Both the position numbers and the translations under genes were made by a program. A model generated the notes under the pieces. That model searched no databases. It was not told the DNA's origin and saw only the letters and a program-made list of their open reading frames with translations. From assembly GCF_001307315.1 (NCBI RefSeq), contig NZ_LGUC01000001.1:930001-994000 (forward strand): DNA of 64,000 bases, given 5' to 3'. The stretch is from Halolamina pelagica (GTDB lineage Archaea > Halobacteriota > Halobacteria > Halobacteriales > Haloferacaceae). This document shows, in pieces, positions 36,320 through 45,733 of the stretch; the first letter of the stretch is position 1, and the number at the start of each line of letters is the position of its first letter.

Positions 36320-36754
36320 ATGTCGAAAACCGTGCTGGTCCCCGTCGATGGATCGCCACAGGCAGACGCCGCGCTCGAGCACGCGCTGTCGCAGTTCCCC
36401 GAGGCGGAGATCGTCGCCCTGACCGCGATCGACCCCGTCGCCGCCGGCTACGCGTCGACGCCCGGCCCGGACGGCGGCGGCTACCCCGGCGAGTGGGTCG
36501 AACAGGCGAACGAGCGCGCGGACTGGATCCTCGACGAGGCCGTCGAGACCGCCGCCGACGAGGGGCGGGAGATCGACACCGTCCGCGTGAACGACCGCCC
36601 GGCGCGGGCCATCGTCGACTACGCCGAGGAGGAAGCGATCGACCAGATCGTGATCGGCAGCCACGGCCGGACGGGCGTGACCCGCGTGCTGCTCGGCAGC
36701 GTCGCCGAGAAAGTGGTCCGGCGGTCGCCCTGCCCGGTGACGGTCGTTCGGTAG
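36320..36754 (+). CDS. Universal stress protein (UspA family)
   Basis: 144 residues, a single Usp domain. The N-terminal strand TVLVPVDGSPQADAAL and the C-terminal ATP-binding loop IGSHGRTGVTRVLLGSVAEKV with SPCPVTVVR are typical of ATP-binding UspA proteins. Haloarchaea have many paralogues, and the particular stress is unknown. It precedes ggt by 91 bp in the same direction. Confidence 0.92.
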   Translation: MSKTVLVPVDGSPQADAALEHALSQFPEAEIVALTAIDPVAAGYASTPGPDGGGYPGEWVEQANERADWILDEAVETAADEGREIDTVRVNDRPARAIVDYAEEEAIDQIVIGSHGRTGVTRVLLGSVAEKVVRRSPCPVTVVR

Positions 36755-36845
36755 CGAACGGCGTCCCGCAGTCGGTCGGGGTCCCGACCCCGGCAGAGCC
36801 CGCCCGGTCCTGTCCCTTTTTGCGTCCGCTTCCCCAAGCCCGCGT

Positions 36846-38540
36846 ATGTCTGAGCCGGACCTCGACCGATTCACTTCTCGCCGTTCGACCGTCTACGGCG
36901 CCGAGGGCGTCGTCGCGACGAGCCAACCCCTCGCCTCGCAGGCGGGGATCTCCGTCCTCCAGGACGGCGGCAACGCGTTCGACGCCGCCGTCGCGACCGC
37001 CGCCGCGTTGAACGTCGTCGAGCCCACCTCGACCGGGCTGGGCGGCGACGTGTTCGCGCTGTACAAGACCGCCGACGGCGACGTGGGCGCGATGCGCTCC
37101 TGCGGGGGCGCCCCCGCCGACGCGACGCTCGAGAACGTCCGCGAGGCCGTTGCCGAGCAAAGCTCGGCAGCCAACCAGACGCAGTCTGGTGACGTCGCCG
37201 ATGAGTCAGACGAGGAGATCGACCCCGAGGAGGCGGAAATGCCCCAGACCGGCGCGCAGGCCGTCACCGTTCCCGGAACCGCCCGGGGCTGGGAGCTGAC
37301 CGCCGAGGAGTTCGGCCGCAAGGAGCTCGGGGAACTGCTCCAGCCGGCGATCCGCTACGCGACCGAGGGGTACCCGGTCTCGGAGGTCGTCTCCGCGCAG
37401 TGGCAGCACGCCGAGGAGCTGTTCACCGACGATCACGCCCGCGACGCGTTCCTCTTCGACGGCGAGGCACCGAGCACCGGCCAGGAGGTCACGCTCCCCA
37501 AACTCGGCGCGTCGCTGGAGACGATCGCCGAGGAGGGCGCCGACGCGTTCTACGAGGGCGAGATCGCCGAGAAGATCGCCAACGAGGTGCAGTCCAAGGG
37601 CGGCTTCATGACGACCGAGGACCTCGCCGACTTCGAGCCCGAACTCCTCGACCCGGTGTCGACGACGTACAACGGCGCCGAGATCTACGAACTCCCGCCG
37701 AACAACCAGGGGCTGATCGCGCTGGAGGCGCTCAACGTCGCCGAGGAGATCGGCGCCGGCGAGTACGACCTCGATTCGCCCGAGCGCGTCCACTACTTCG
37801 CCGAGGCGATGAAGGTCGCCTTCGCCGATGGTCACCACTACATCACCGACCCCGAGTACGAGGACCACCCGCCGCTCGGGTCGAAAGAGTGGGCCCGGAA
37901 GCGCGCCGAACTGATCGGCGAGGAGGCCAACCACGACGTGAGCTTCGGCGTCGAGGGGAGCAACGCCGAGGACGCCGACACGGTCCTGCTCTGTGTCGCC
38001 GACGGCGAGGGGAACGTCGTCTCGTTCATCAACTCCCGCTTCGCCGGCTTCGGCTCCGGGCTCGTCGCGGGCGATACGGGGATCGCACTCCAGAACCGCG
38101 GCGCCTCGTTCTCGCTCGACGAGGACCACCCGAACCGCATCGAGCCCGGCAAGCGCCCGTTCCACACGCTGGTGCCGGCGATCGCCGACTTCGCGGCCGA
38201 CGACCCCGAGACGGAGGACTGGGCGGCCTTCGGCGTGATGGGCGGCTTCATGCAGCCCCAGGGCCACCTGCAGGTGATCGCGAACATAGTCGACTACGAT
38301 CTGCCGCTGCAGGCCGCGCTCGACCTGCCCCGCTGGCGCTACCGCGAGGACGGCTCGCTGGCCGTCGAGGAGCGGATGGACGCCGACGACGAGCTGCTGA
38401 CGAAGCTGACCCGGAAGGGCCACGAGGTACAGGTGCTCTACCCCGGCCTGTTCGGCGGCGCCCAGATCGTCCGCAACGAGGACGGCACGCTCTCGGGGGC
38501 GACCGAGCCACGGAAGGACGGCAACGCACAGGGGTACTGA
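36846..38540 (+). CDS. ggt: Gamma-glutamyltransferase family protein
   Basis: 564 residues. It is an Ntn-hydrolase that self-cleaves before a Thr nucleophile, here probably Thr379 in EDADTVLLCVADGEGN. Other family stretches are ASQAGISVLQDGGNAFDAAVA, STGLGGDVFALY, ELPPNNQGLIALEAL and GFMQPQGHLQVI near the end. No signal peptide is seen, unlike bacterial periplasmic GGT. In haloarchaea it could act on gamma-glutamylcysteine, which is inference. Confidence 0.88.
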   Translation: MSEPDLDRFTSRRSTVYGAEGVVATSQPLASQAGISVLQDGGNAFDAAVATAAALNVVEPTSTGLGGDVFALYKTADGDVGAMRSCGGAPADATLENVREAVAEQSSAANQTQSGDVADESDEEIDPEEAEMPQTGAQAVTVPGTARGWELTAEEFGRKELGELLQPAIRYATEGYPVSEVVSAQWQHAEELFTDDHARDAFLFDGEAPSTGQEVTLPKLGASLETIAEEGADAFYEGEIAEKIANEVQSKGGFMTTEDLADFEPELLDPVSTTYNGAEIYELPPNNQGLIALEALNVAEEIGAGEYDLDSPERVHYFAEAMKVAFADGHHYITDPEYEDHPPLGSKEWARKRAELIGEEANHDVSFGVEGSNAEDADTVLLCVADGEGNVVSFINSRFAGFGSGLVAGDTGIALQNRGASFSLDEDHPNRIEPGKRPFHTLVPAIADFAADDPETEDWAAFGVMGGFMQPQGHLQVIANIVDYDLPLQAALDLPRWRYREDGSLAVEERMDADDELLTKLTRKGHEVQVLYPGLFGGAQIVRNEDGTLSGATEPRKDGNAQGY

Positions 38541-38620
38541 GGAGCCGAAGCCGGCCGATCGTCGCCGGCTCCCGCCGGGAAGCGGAACCCCTTCCACCCG
38601 GAAGCGCCGATGGGTGAAAT

Positions 38621-39217
38621 ATGCGCCAGTTCCTCGTCGTCGGCCACGACGCGCCGACGGAGCCCGACTTCTCGCTCGACGACATCGCCGGCGGCGCCGG
38701 CCGGCTCGACGTGCTGTGTCGCTGTGTCAACTCGGCGTTTTTCCTCTCACACGACCTCAGGACGGACGTACAGGTCCACCTCGTGCTGTCGGACGAGTAC
38801 ACCGTCTCCTTCGACGGCGCCGCCCTGCGGCGGCTGAACCCCGACGAGCGCTCGACGGCCGCCCTGATCCGCGGCGCGCTCGAGGAGAAACGGGAGGCGA
38901 TCGGCCACCAGCCGGTCGAGACGAGCCCCGGCGTCTCGCTCTACCGCATGGGGTTCGCGGACACGGTCGAGCGCGTCGCCCGGGACGCGACGGTCGTCCA
39001 ACTCCACGAGGACGGCGACCCGCTCCCCGAGGTCGAGCCGCCCGAAAACCCGCTGTTCGTGCTCTCGGACCACCACGACTTCGGTGACGCCGAGGCGGAT
39101 CTGCTGGCCGACGCTGCCGATCGCCGGGTCCGCGTGGGGCCGAAACGGCTCCACGCCGACCACACGATCACGGTGGCCCACAACTACCTCGACACGGACG
39201 GGTACGAGCGTTACTGA
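38621..39217 (+). CDS. trmY: tRNA (pseudouridine(54)-N1)-methyltransferase TrmY
   Basis: 198 residues, a SPOUT methyltransferase forming m1-pseudouridine at position 54 in archaeal tRNA. Recognisable parts are [41 protein letters not shown] and the knot region [19 protein letters not shown]. The length is typical. It converges with the RecA-like gene with 20 bp between. Confidence 0.94.
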   Translation: MRQFLVVGHDAPTEPDFSLDDIAGGAGRLDVLCRCVNSAFFLSHDLRTDVQVHLVLSDEYTVSFDGAALRRLNPDERSTAALIRGALEEKREAIGHQPVETSPGVSLYRMGFADTVERVARDATVVQLHEDGDPLPEVEPPENPLFVLSDHHDFGDAEADLLADAADRRVRVGPKRLHADHTITVAHNYLDTDGYERY

Positions 39218-39237
39218 CGGGAGAGAGCGTCGACCAG

Positions 39238-40074
39238 CTACCTGATCTTCCGCACGTCGCTCACGTCGAAGCCGCCCTCGTGGATCTCGGTCTCGAACCG
39301 GACGATGTTCTCGGCCTCCAACTGCGAGAGCACGCCGCGGAACTGTCGGACGACCATCGTCCGGGCGCGCTGGGAGCCGCCGGACTCCCAGGTGAACTCG
39401 AACGTGCCCTCCACGGCGTCCATCAGGTGGCCCATCTCCGTCGGCGTGAGCGTGTCGCTGTTGACGAGCAGGATGATCAGGCCGTCCCACGTGTGGGAGG
39501 CCTTCGTCAGCCCGCGGATCACCGTCGTGATGTCGTTCCACTCCACCTCGTCGCCCATCGCGCCGACCAGGTCCGAGACCGAGTCGATCACGACCAGGTT
39601 CCCGGCCGCGTACTCGTTGAGGTAATCCCCCAGCGCCCCGAGCACGTCGTCGGTCGCTTCGGCTTTCCCGAGGTCCTCGATCGTCTGGGCCTCGCCCATG
39701 TACCACTCCCGGGGGATGGGCGAGAGCTGGAAGTACTCCGGCGAGAGATCCCGGAACTGGATCGCATCGGTCGCCGCCTCGACGATCTCGTCGGCCATCG
39801 TGTGCTCCATCTCGCGGGCGATCTCGTCGGAGTTGGCGGTGAAAGAGACGTAATGAACCTCCGACGGCACCGCGGACTTGCCTGGTAGATCCCCGTAGTA
39901 GAGGTCGAACAGGTCAGGGTCGGCGTCGTACAGCGCGTTCATCGCCGCCGCGGTGTGGGCGAACTCCCGGCCCCCGGCACCGGACTCGCCCGCCGCGAGC
40001 AGAGTGCTCCCCGGCGGCGCCCCGCCCCGGAGGATGCTGTCGATGCGCGCGATGCCGAACGGTAGCCGCTCCAT
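39238..40074 (-). CDS. RecA/KaiC-like ATPase-fold protein (HTR-like) with degenerate Walker A
   Basis: 278 residues. The frame is RecA-like: LPFGIARIDSILRGGAPPGST, a P-loop position reading AGESGAGGREF, a Walker B-like NLVVIDSVSDLV, and IRGLTKASHTWDGLIILLVN. The P-loop lacks the GK[ST] lysine (GGRE instead), so ATP hydrolysis is doubtful. This matches haloarchaeal proteins annotated HTR-like. A signalling or regulatory role is inferred only. Confidence 0.8.
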   Translation of the reverse strand: MERLPFGIARIDSILRGGAPPGSTLLAAGESGAGGREFAHTAAAMNALYDADPDLFDLYYGDLPGKSAVPSEVHYVSFTANSDEIAREMEHTMADEIVEAATDAIQFRDLSPEYFQLSPIPREWYMGEAQTIEDLGKAEATDDVLGALGDYLNEYAAGNLVVIDSVSDLVGAMGDEVEWNDITTVIRGLTKASHTWDGLIILLVNSDTLTPTEMGHLMDAVEGTFEFTWESGGSQRARTMVVRQFRGVLSQLEAENIVRFETEIHEGGFDVSDVRKIR

Positions 40075-40124
40075 GCACGTTCGAGGGCTCGCCGTCCGTA
40101 TAAAGGGTTCCCGTGTCGCGGGCG

Positions 40125-41090
40125 CTACGGGTCGATCGACGCGCCCCGGTTGTGACCCTCGGCGACGAACACGTCGCCGTCGACGCCCGCGGCCGCGAGC
40201 GCCTCTCGGCCGGCCGCCCGCGCCGCGTCGGCGTGGGCAGCGTCGGTGACCCCGTAGACGATCGGCCCCCACGACGACTGGCCGGCGCCATACACCGCGG
40301 CCGACCCCGAGAGCGAATCGACGAGGCTCCCGACCGGCGGCCGGTAGGTGCCGCCCTGCTCGTCGGCGTACCACGCGCCGTTGAGTCGCCCGACCTCGCT
40401 CACCGCGTCGCCGAAGCGGGCGGCGTCGCCGTCGGCGATCGCGGGCAGCACCCCACGGACGACGACGCCCGCGACGCGGTCGGCCAGCTCCGGGTCGGCG
40501 TCGGTCACCGCCCGGCGCATCGCGGCGTCCTCCTCGTCACCGCTCCGGCCCGCGGCCGCGTCGGGGACGACGACGAGGAACCGCCAGTGGTCCGGGATCG
40601 GGTGGCGGGTGGCGACCGGCGGCACCTCCCACTCCCCCACGGCGGGCGCGTCGGACGTGAACAGCGCGGACGGGTGGCCGGCGTCGAGCACGAACCCGCC
40701 CTGCTCGAAGGCGGCGATGCCGATGCCCGAGCGCCCGCCGCGGCCGAGTTCGGGCGCCCGTTCGCGGGCGGCCGGCGCGCGGCCGTAGGCGCGAGCGATC
40801 GCCGACAGCACCGCGAGCGCCAACTGCGTCCCGCTCCCGAGGCCGGCGTGTCTCGGGAGGTGGCTCTCGACGGTCACCGCGGCGCCCGGGACGGAGAGCA
40901 ACTCACAGACGCGTTCGGCGTACTCCGCGGCCGCGTCGTCGGCGCACTGCACCGTCTCGGCCGTCGTCGCCTCGACGACCAGCCGCGGCTGGTCGATCGC
41001 GACGCCCAGCGCCCCGTAGAGGCGGTCGTGTGCCAGCGAGAGGTTGCCGAAGCCGAAGTGGAGTCGCCCGCTCGTCTCGACGCGTGCCAT
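40125..41090 (-). CDS. GHMP-family protein of the beta-RFAP synthase type (MptG-like)
   Basis: 321 residues. N-terminal ETSGRLHFGFGNLSLAHDRLYG, the GHMP motif ESHLPRHAGLGSGTQLALAV and YGAGQSSWGPIVYGV match the beta-ribofuranosylaminobenzene 5'-phosphate synthase family, the first committed step of methanopterin synthesis in methanogens. Haloarchaea do not make classical methanopterin, so the product here is uncertain. ATG 41090 is chosen as the family start. Confidence 0.83.
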   Translation of the reverse strand: MARVETSGRLHFGFGNLSLAHDRLYGALGVAIDQPRLVVEATTAETVQCADDAAAEYAERVCELLSVPGAAVTVESHLPRHAGLGSGTQLALAVLSAIARAYGRAPAARERAPELGRGGRSGIGIAAFEQGGFVLDAGHPSALFTSDAPAVGEWEVPPVATRHPIPDHWRFLVVVPDAAAGRSGDEEDAAMRRAVTDADPELADRVAGVVVRGVLPAIADGDAARFGDAVSEVGRLNGAWYADEQGGTYRPPVGSLVDSLSGSAAVYGAGQSSWGPIVYGVTDAAHADAARAAGREALAAAGVDGDVFVAEGHNRGASIDP

Positions 41091-41251
41091 CGTCCGTGTC
41101 TCTCGCTCCGTGACCTTCGCCGTTTCGGCAGTGGCTTTGCTGCTAGAACTTCGCCGTCCGTACGGGTCGCACCCGTGACTTGCCGGAAACGGAGGGCTGA
41201 ACGCCCGCCACTGGTCGGTCGCGGTCCCGTTGCCGCTCCCGCAAGGCGCGG

Positions 41252-41949
41252 TTACGCCCCCTCGAGCGTATCCAGGATGTCGCCGACCAACGACGGGTCG
41301 TAGGTCCAGAACCCTCGGTAGCCGTCGTCGTGTTCCCGTGCGACCAACGCACACCGCTGGCTCTCTTCGGTCCCGCCGTCGAAGGCCATGAACCAGTACG
41401 GCGCGAGCGTCCCCGCCGTGTCGCGGTGGTAGGTCACGTTCGGGATGGTCGGGGGCGACCAGTCCGGTTGGCCGTACACGTGGATGTCGAGGTCAGTCTC
41501 CGCCCCCAGGCGCTGATACGCCTCAGTCTGGGGCTCGAACGCCGACAGCGACTGGAACCCGACTCGAAGCGTCCCCCGACCGACCTGCCAGGCCCGGCTT
41601 TCGAACTCCCGGCTGGTCGCCTGGAGCTGTTGCCGGTCGAGCGTCGCGAACACAGTCCCGTCGAGTACTTCCAGTAACGCACGGTAGGCTTCGCCGACGT
41701 CTTCGGGGTCGCTGGGGCGGACGATCGGTGGTTCCAACAACACTTGCAGATCGTCCAGGTCGATCCCCCGAGGAACCGCTCGCCGTCGTAGATCTCCACG
41801 AACGGCTCCGGGTCGGTCGACGGGAGATCCCGACGTTCGACTGTCACGTTCCGCGTGGCCAACTGGTCGGCGACGTCGACCGCCTCGTCGCTGTAGACGA
41901 CGAACCGCTTCTGACGGCGTTCGACCTCCTCGATGAACTTTTCGAGCAT
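41252..41949 (-). CDS. DICT sensory-domain protein (frameshifted as sequenced)
   Basis: 232 residues from ATG 41949 (MLEKFIEEVERRQKRFVVYS) once one base is added in CCCCC at 41765-41769. This joins YDGERFLGG to IDLDDLQVLLEPPIV. The rest (REFESRAWQVGRGTLRVGFQ, YWFMAFDGGTEESQRCALVA, GFWTYDPSLVGDILDTL) fits the haloarchaeal DICT domain, a signal-sensing module. An in-frame GTG at 42063 would add 38 residues and sits well for a leaderless start, so the start is not settled. Confidence 0.75.
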
Positions 41950-42061
41950 GGTTACCGGAGCCCCCGGTGTGGCTGTCTGCGACTCGCGTGGTGGGTCGCA
42001 TCGTGTTTCGGCCTCGATCGCGACCCGGAGGAGTCCCCGGACTGGTTTTGGGCATGAGTAC

Positions 42062-42100
42062 ACAATAGTCAAAGCTAATAGTCAACGTTTCTTAAATTTC
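42062..42100 (-). promoter_or_regulatory. AT-rich promoter with a 13-bp-spaced direct repeat, DICT gene
   Basis: On the minus strand ATTTAAGA (TATA-like, about 42092-42099) is followed by TTGACTATT-AGCT-TTGACTATT (42085 down to 42064), then GTG at 42063. Two identical 9-mers, 13 bp from start to start, between TATA box and probable transcription start look like an operator. Confidence 0.55.
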
Positions 42101-42229
42101 CGCGCTGCCACGTCATGAATTCAAGCAGCCGCCGGTCTCGTGGTCAGCCTCGGTCGGGAGAGCGACGGACACTCCGGAAGCGATGAACCGCGTCCGGGGT
42201 CGGACCGAGAGATCGTGTGGCTCCGTCCG

Positions 42230-42598
42230 TTAGCGCTCCCTGACGCGCTCGCGGTCTCGCTCCCCGGCCGCACCAGCGTTCCCGTCGTCGACTGCGGAGC
42301 GCTCGGCTCGTTCGGTCTCCAGGAGCCGATCCAGCCGACGCTCGAACTCGGATTCGGTCAGTTCACCGCGTGCGTAGCGATCCCTGAGCGTCGCCACGGG
42401 GTCGTCGTTTCCGGCGGGAGCGTCGCTCCCGTCATCGTAGTACGTGAGGATCGCCAGCACCGGGGCGACGAGGAACCACCCCACGATAGTGATGACCGCG
42501 GGGAGCGCGCCGAGGGAGAGCACTGCGGTGAGCGCCGCGAGCCCGAGCGTAACCACGAGCACGAGGGCGATCCCGGGAACCGATTTGAGGGGGACCAT
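42230..42598 (-). CDS. SHOCT-domain membrane protein
   Basis: 122 residues. Two transmembrane helices (IALVLVVTLGLAALTAVLSLG and ITIVGWFLVAPVLAILTYY) are followed by the short C-terminal SHOCT motif DPVATLRDRYARGELTESEF and an acidic/basic tail. SHOCT domains mediate oligomerisation; the role is unknown. It lies between the DICT and arcS genes. Confidence 0.85.
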   Translation of the reverse strand: MVPLKSVPGIALVLVVTLGLAALTAVLSLGALPAVITIVGWFLVAPVLAILTYYDDGSDAPAGNDDPVATLRDRYARGELTESEFERRLDRLLETERAERSAVDDGNAGAAGERDRERVRER

Positions 42599-42646
42599 GA
42601 CGAAAGGACAGGAAGGATTGTTGAAAAGTCTACCGCGACGGCATCG

Positions 42647-44403
42647 CTACAGCTCGTCCACGTGCCGCGTCTCGACCGCGATCCCCCGCGTCGACTCCTG
42701 CATCTCCGCGCCGAACATCGATGCCCGGCCGACGCCGAACGCCTTCGGGCCGGAGACGATCACCTCGTCGCCGGTGCGGATCGAGTCGTCGGCGTCGACG
42801 ACGCCCGGCGCGAGCACGCTGCCGTGCGGGACGAACTCGTCGATCTCGACGACCTTGCTCGGCGCGTCGCTCTCGGCCCACTTCCGGGCGCCGGCGGTCG
42901 TGAACGAGAGCACGCCGTAGTTGGGCACCATCGTCGCCAACTGCTCGCCCTCGGTGTCGCGGACCTGGATCTTGGGGTAGCGACTGGTGGTCTGGATCTC
43001 GTCGCTCGGGAACAGCGCCGCGCCGGCGCCCTCGCCGAGCTGGTAGTCGGCCATCGCCCGGACGATCCGGTGCTCCCGGGTCCGCTTCTGGTAGGCTTCT
43101 TCGCCCTCCAGCGCGCTGGAGAGGGCGGCGAGGGACTCGTCGGTCGTCGGGTGGTCGGCGACGGTGTACTCGAACTCGGCGTCGACGGCGGCCTCGACGG
43201 TCTCGCAGATGTCGGTGTAGCCGCCCGGCGGGACGTGGGCGATGACGCGGTCGTACTCGTTCCGTTCCAGGTAGCGCCGGAGGACTGTCGAGACGAACTC
43301 CTTCTCGTCGGCGCTCCAGCGGCCGGTGACGACGGTATCGTACTGCTGGGCGGGGTAGGTGAGCTCCAGTTCCTGGGGCACGACGCCGATGGGCGAGGTC
43401 ATCGACGCGAGGTGGCCGCGCCACTGGATCGCGTCGTGGAACTGCCGGTGGCTCTGGGACTCGCTGTAGGGCTTCGTCGCCGAACAGGGCACCAACACGA
43501 GCGGGCCGTCGAACTCGGTTTCGTAGCGCTCGGTCACGCGCTCGGCGAAGCGCTGGATCTCCGGCCGCCGGATGCTGTCGCCGCTGGCGGCGGCGAGCTC
43601 GCTGTCCCGGACCACGGGGGTGCGCTCCTCGACGTAGGCGTACTGCTGGTCGAACTCCCGGAACGCGGCGGTGAGCCACTGCTCGTGGCGGGCCTGCCCC
43701 TCGATGTAGTCCCGGAGGCGCCCCTCGCGGATCCGTTCGCGCACCACGCGGAGTTCGGTCCGCAGTGCGTTCACGTTGTGCTCGGCGCAGTCACGCGGGC
43801 CGAACTCCTCGATCGGCTGCTGGCAGGCCGAACAGGAGCAGGGAAGCTCCCGCAGGTCCTCGAGGAAGCGCTCCCCTCGCTGGTGAGATAGAACCCCTCC
43901 GCGCCGCGAACTTTCGCCTTCTTCGCGTCGACGAGGTCGACGCCGGCGTAGACGAGCGTGGCGACGTTCCGGGGCGTCGCGACGCCCGAGAGGTAGAGCG
44001 CGGTGTCGGCGGGGATCGCCTCGCGGGTGCGGACGATCGCGTCCTTGAACGCCGACGCGTGGCCGACGAACCCGTTGGCGTCCGAGAGGAGGTAGGCGTC
44101 CGCACCCACGTCGCGGGCCTCCTCGCTGGAGACGACGGCCGCGCTCGGGGCGTCGATGTCCGGGTGGTCGACGCGGAACGACTCCCGGACGGGCTCGCGG
44201 GTGCCCGGCGGGAACGCGCGGTGGGGGAGCACGGTGAGGCGGTCCTCGGCGCCCGCGGGGAGTTCGCGCTCCTGAGCCCACAGCGAGCCGGCGTCCTCGA
44301 CGTGATCGTCAACCGTCGCCGGCGTCGTGACGGGGTCGGCGAGGCGGAGTTCGCCGAGGCGGGCGGCGCCGTCGCGCCCGTGCACCTCGAAGTACTCGGT
44401 CAT
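42647..44403 (-). CDS. arcS: Archaeosine synthase ArcS / TgtA2 (frameshifted as sequenced)
   Basis: 585 residues when one base is added in CCCC at 43873-43876 (joins FYLTSEG to ERFLEDLRELPCSCSAC). The order is a TGT-like N-terminal domain, Cys-rich PCSCSACQQPIEEF, the ArcS signature PCSATKPYSES (PC-X3-KPYX2S), and a C-terminal PUA domain (VVEIDEFVPHGSVLAPGV). It converts preQ0 at position 15 of tRNA toward archaeosine. The transporter at 58590 could supply the 7-deazaguanine precursor. Confidence 0.9.
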
Positions 44404-44488
44404 GCCCGGAACTGGCGCCGGGAGGGCCTTATCCCGTTCGTTGTGACGGCGTCGGTAGCTTGATGCGGCCAGTGGGCCACGACCCGCT

Positions 44489-45637
44489 ATGACCGAAACC
44501 GGGGGCACAGGGGGTATCGTCGACGCGATCCTTCGGGAGGTCGGGTTCAACCCGGCGGTCGAGTCCGACCGGGAGCCGGACCGTGGAACGGTGCGAGCCG
44601 TCGCGAGCGCGATCGTCGTGCTGACGGGAGTCGTGCTGCTGATCCCGAACGTCACGGTGCTGCTGACGTGGCCGATCGAGCCGGTCGGGACGGTGCTGTC
44701 GCTGCTCGGGACCGTCGTCTCGACCGGCCTCGTCGCGGCGGGATACAGCCTCTACCACAGCAACTTCAGCAACCGCAACGCGATCCGGATCGCGATCTGG
44801 AACGTGCTCGGAATCGTCGTGCTCGGCGCCGTGATGGTCGGGCTGTTCGCCTACCAGCGCAACGCCGGCGCCGCACCCGTCGATCAGACGTTCACGATCG
44901 CGAACCTGCTGGCGATCGGCGCCGCGGCCCACGTGATCATCGGCGTCTACGACGCCCGACGTATCCGAGCCGAGGAACTGGCGGCCGAGCGCCGGAAGCT
45001 GGCGGTGTTGAACCGCGTCCTCCGGCACAACCTCCGAAACGAGGCGACGGTGATGCTGGGCCACGCCGAGCACATCGCCGCGACGGCCGACGACGAATCG
45101 GTCGCCGCTTCCGCCGAGACGCTCACGCGCCACGTCGAGACCGTCGGCGAACTCGCGAACGAGGCCGACACGGTGATGAGCATCTACGAACGCCGCGGCC
45201 AGCAGTTGGAGGATCGCTCGGTCCGCGAGGACGCCACGGCAGCGGTGCGCGCGGTCGCCGAGGAACATCCCGCGGCGGAGCTCTCCGTCGACGTGCCCGA
45301 GGGGCTGGCGGTCCACTCCGACCCGGCACTCCCGGACGCGCTGCGAGAACTGGTCGAGAACGGCGTCGTTCACGGCGCCGACGAGCCCACCGTCTCGGTC
45401 CGGGCTGTCCGTGAGGACGACTGGATCGCCGTCGAGATCCGCGACGACGGCCCCGGGATCCCCGAAGCGGAGTACCAGATCGTCACCGGCGACAGCGAGA
45501 TCACCCAGCTCACCCACGGCTCCGGGCTGGGGCTGTGGATCGCGCAGGCGGTCGTCGACGCCGCGAACGGCCGGCTCGACTTCGGCGCCCCGGAGTCGGG
45601 CGGCGCCGTCGTCACGCTGCGGCTGCCGCCGGCCTGA
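44489..45637 (+). CDS. Membrane-bound sensor histidine kinase
   Basis: 382 residues. About four transmembrane helices (residues 38-155) are followed by an H-box VLNRVLRHNLRNEATVMLGH with the phospho-accepting His and an HATPase domain (ELVENGVVHGADEP, VEIRDDGPGIPEAE, THGSGLGLWIAQAV). No PAS or other input domain is visible, so the membrane part may be the sensor. No response regulator gene is adjacent. It is divergent from arcS. Confidence 0.9.
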   Translation: MTETGGTGGIVDAILREVGFNPAVESDREPDRGTVRAVASAIVVLTGVVLLIPNVTVLLTWPIEPVGTVLSLLGTVVSTGLVAAGYSLYHSNFSNRNAIRIAIWNVLGIVVLGAVMVGLFAYQRNAGAAPVDQTFTIANLLAIGAAAHVIIGVYDARRIRAEELAAERRKLAVLNRVLRHNLRNEATVMLGHAEHIAATADDESVAASAETLTRHVETVGELANEADTVMSIYERRGQQLEDRSVREDATAAVRAVAEEHPAAELSVDVPEGLAVHSDPALPDALRELVENGVVHGADEPTVSVRAVREDDWIAVEIRDDGPGIPEAEYQIVTGDSEITQLTHGSGLGLWIAQAVVDAANGRLDFGAPESGGAVVTLRLPPA

Positions 45638-45733
45638 GCGGCCGCGGTTCCCGTCCGGGCGCCTGCCGTCCGAACCCGGCCTGGCCCGCCGAACCCGTTA
45701 GCTTCTTTCGCCGGCCGACCCGACCCCTAGTAC

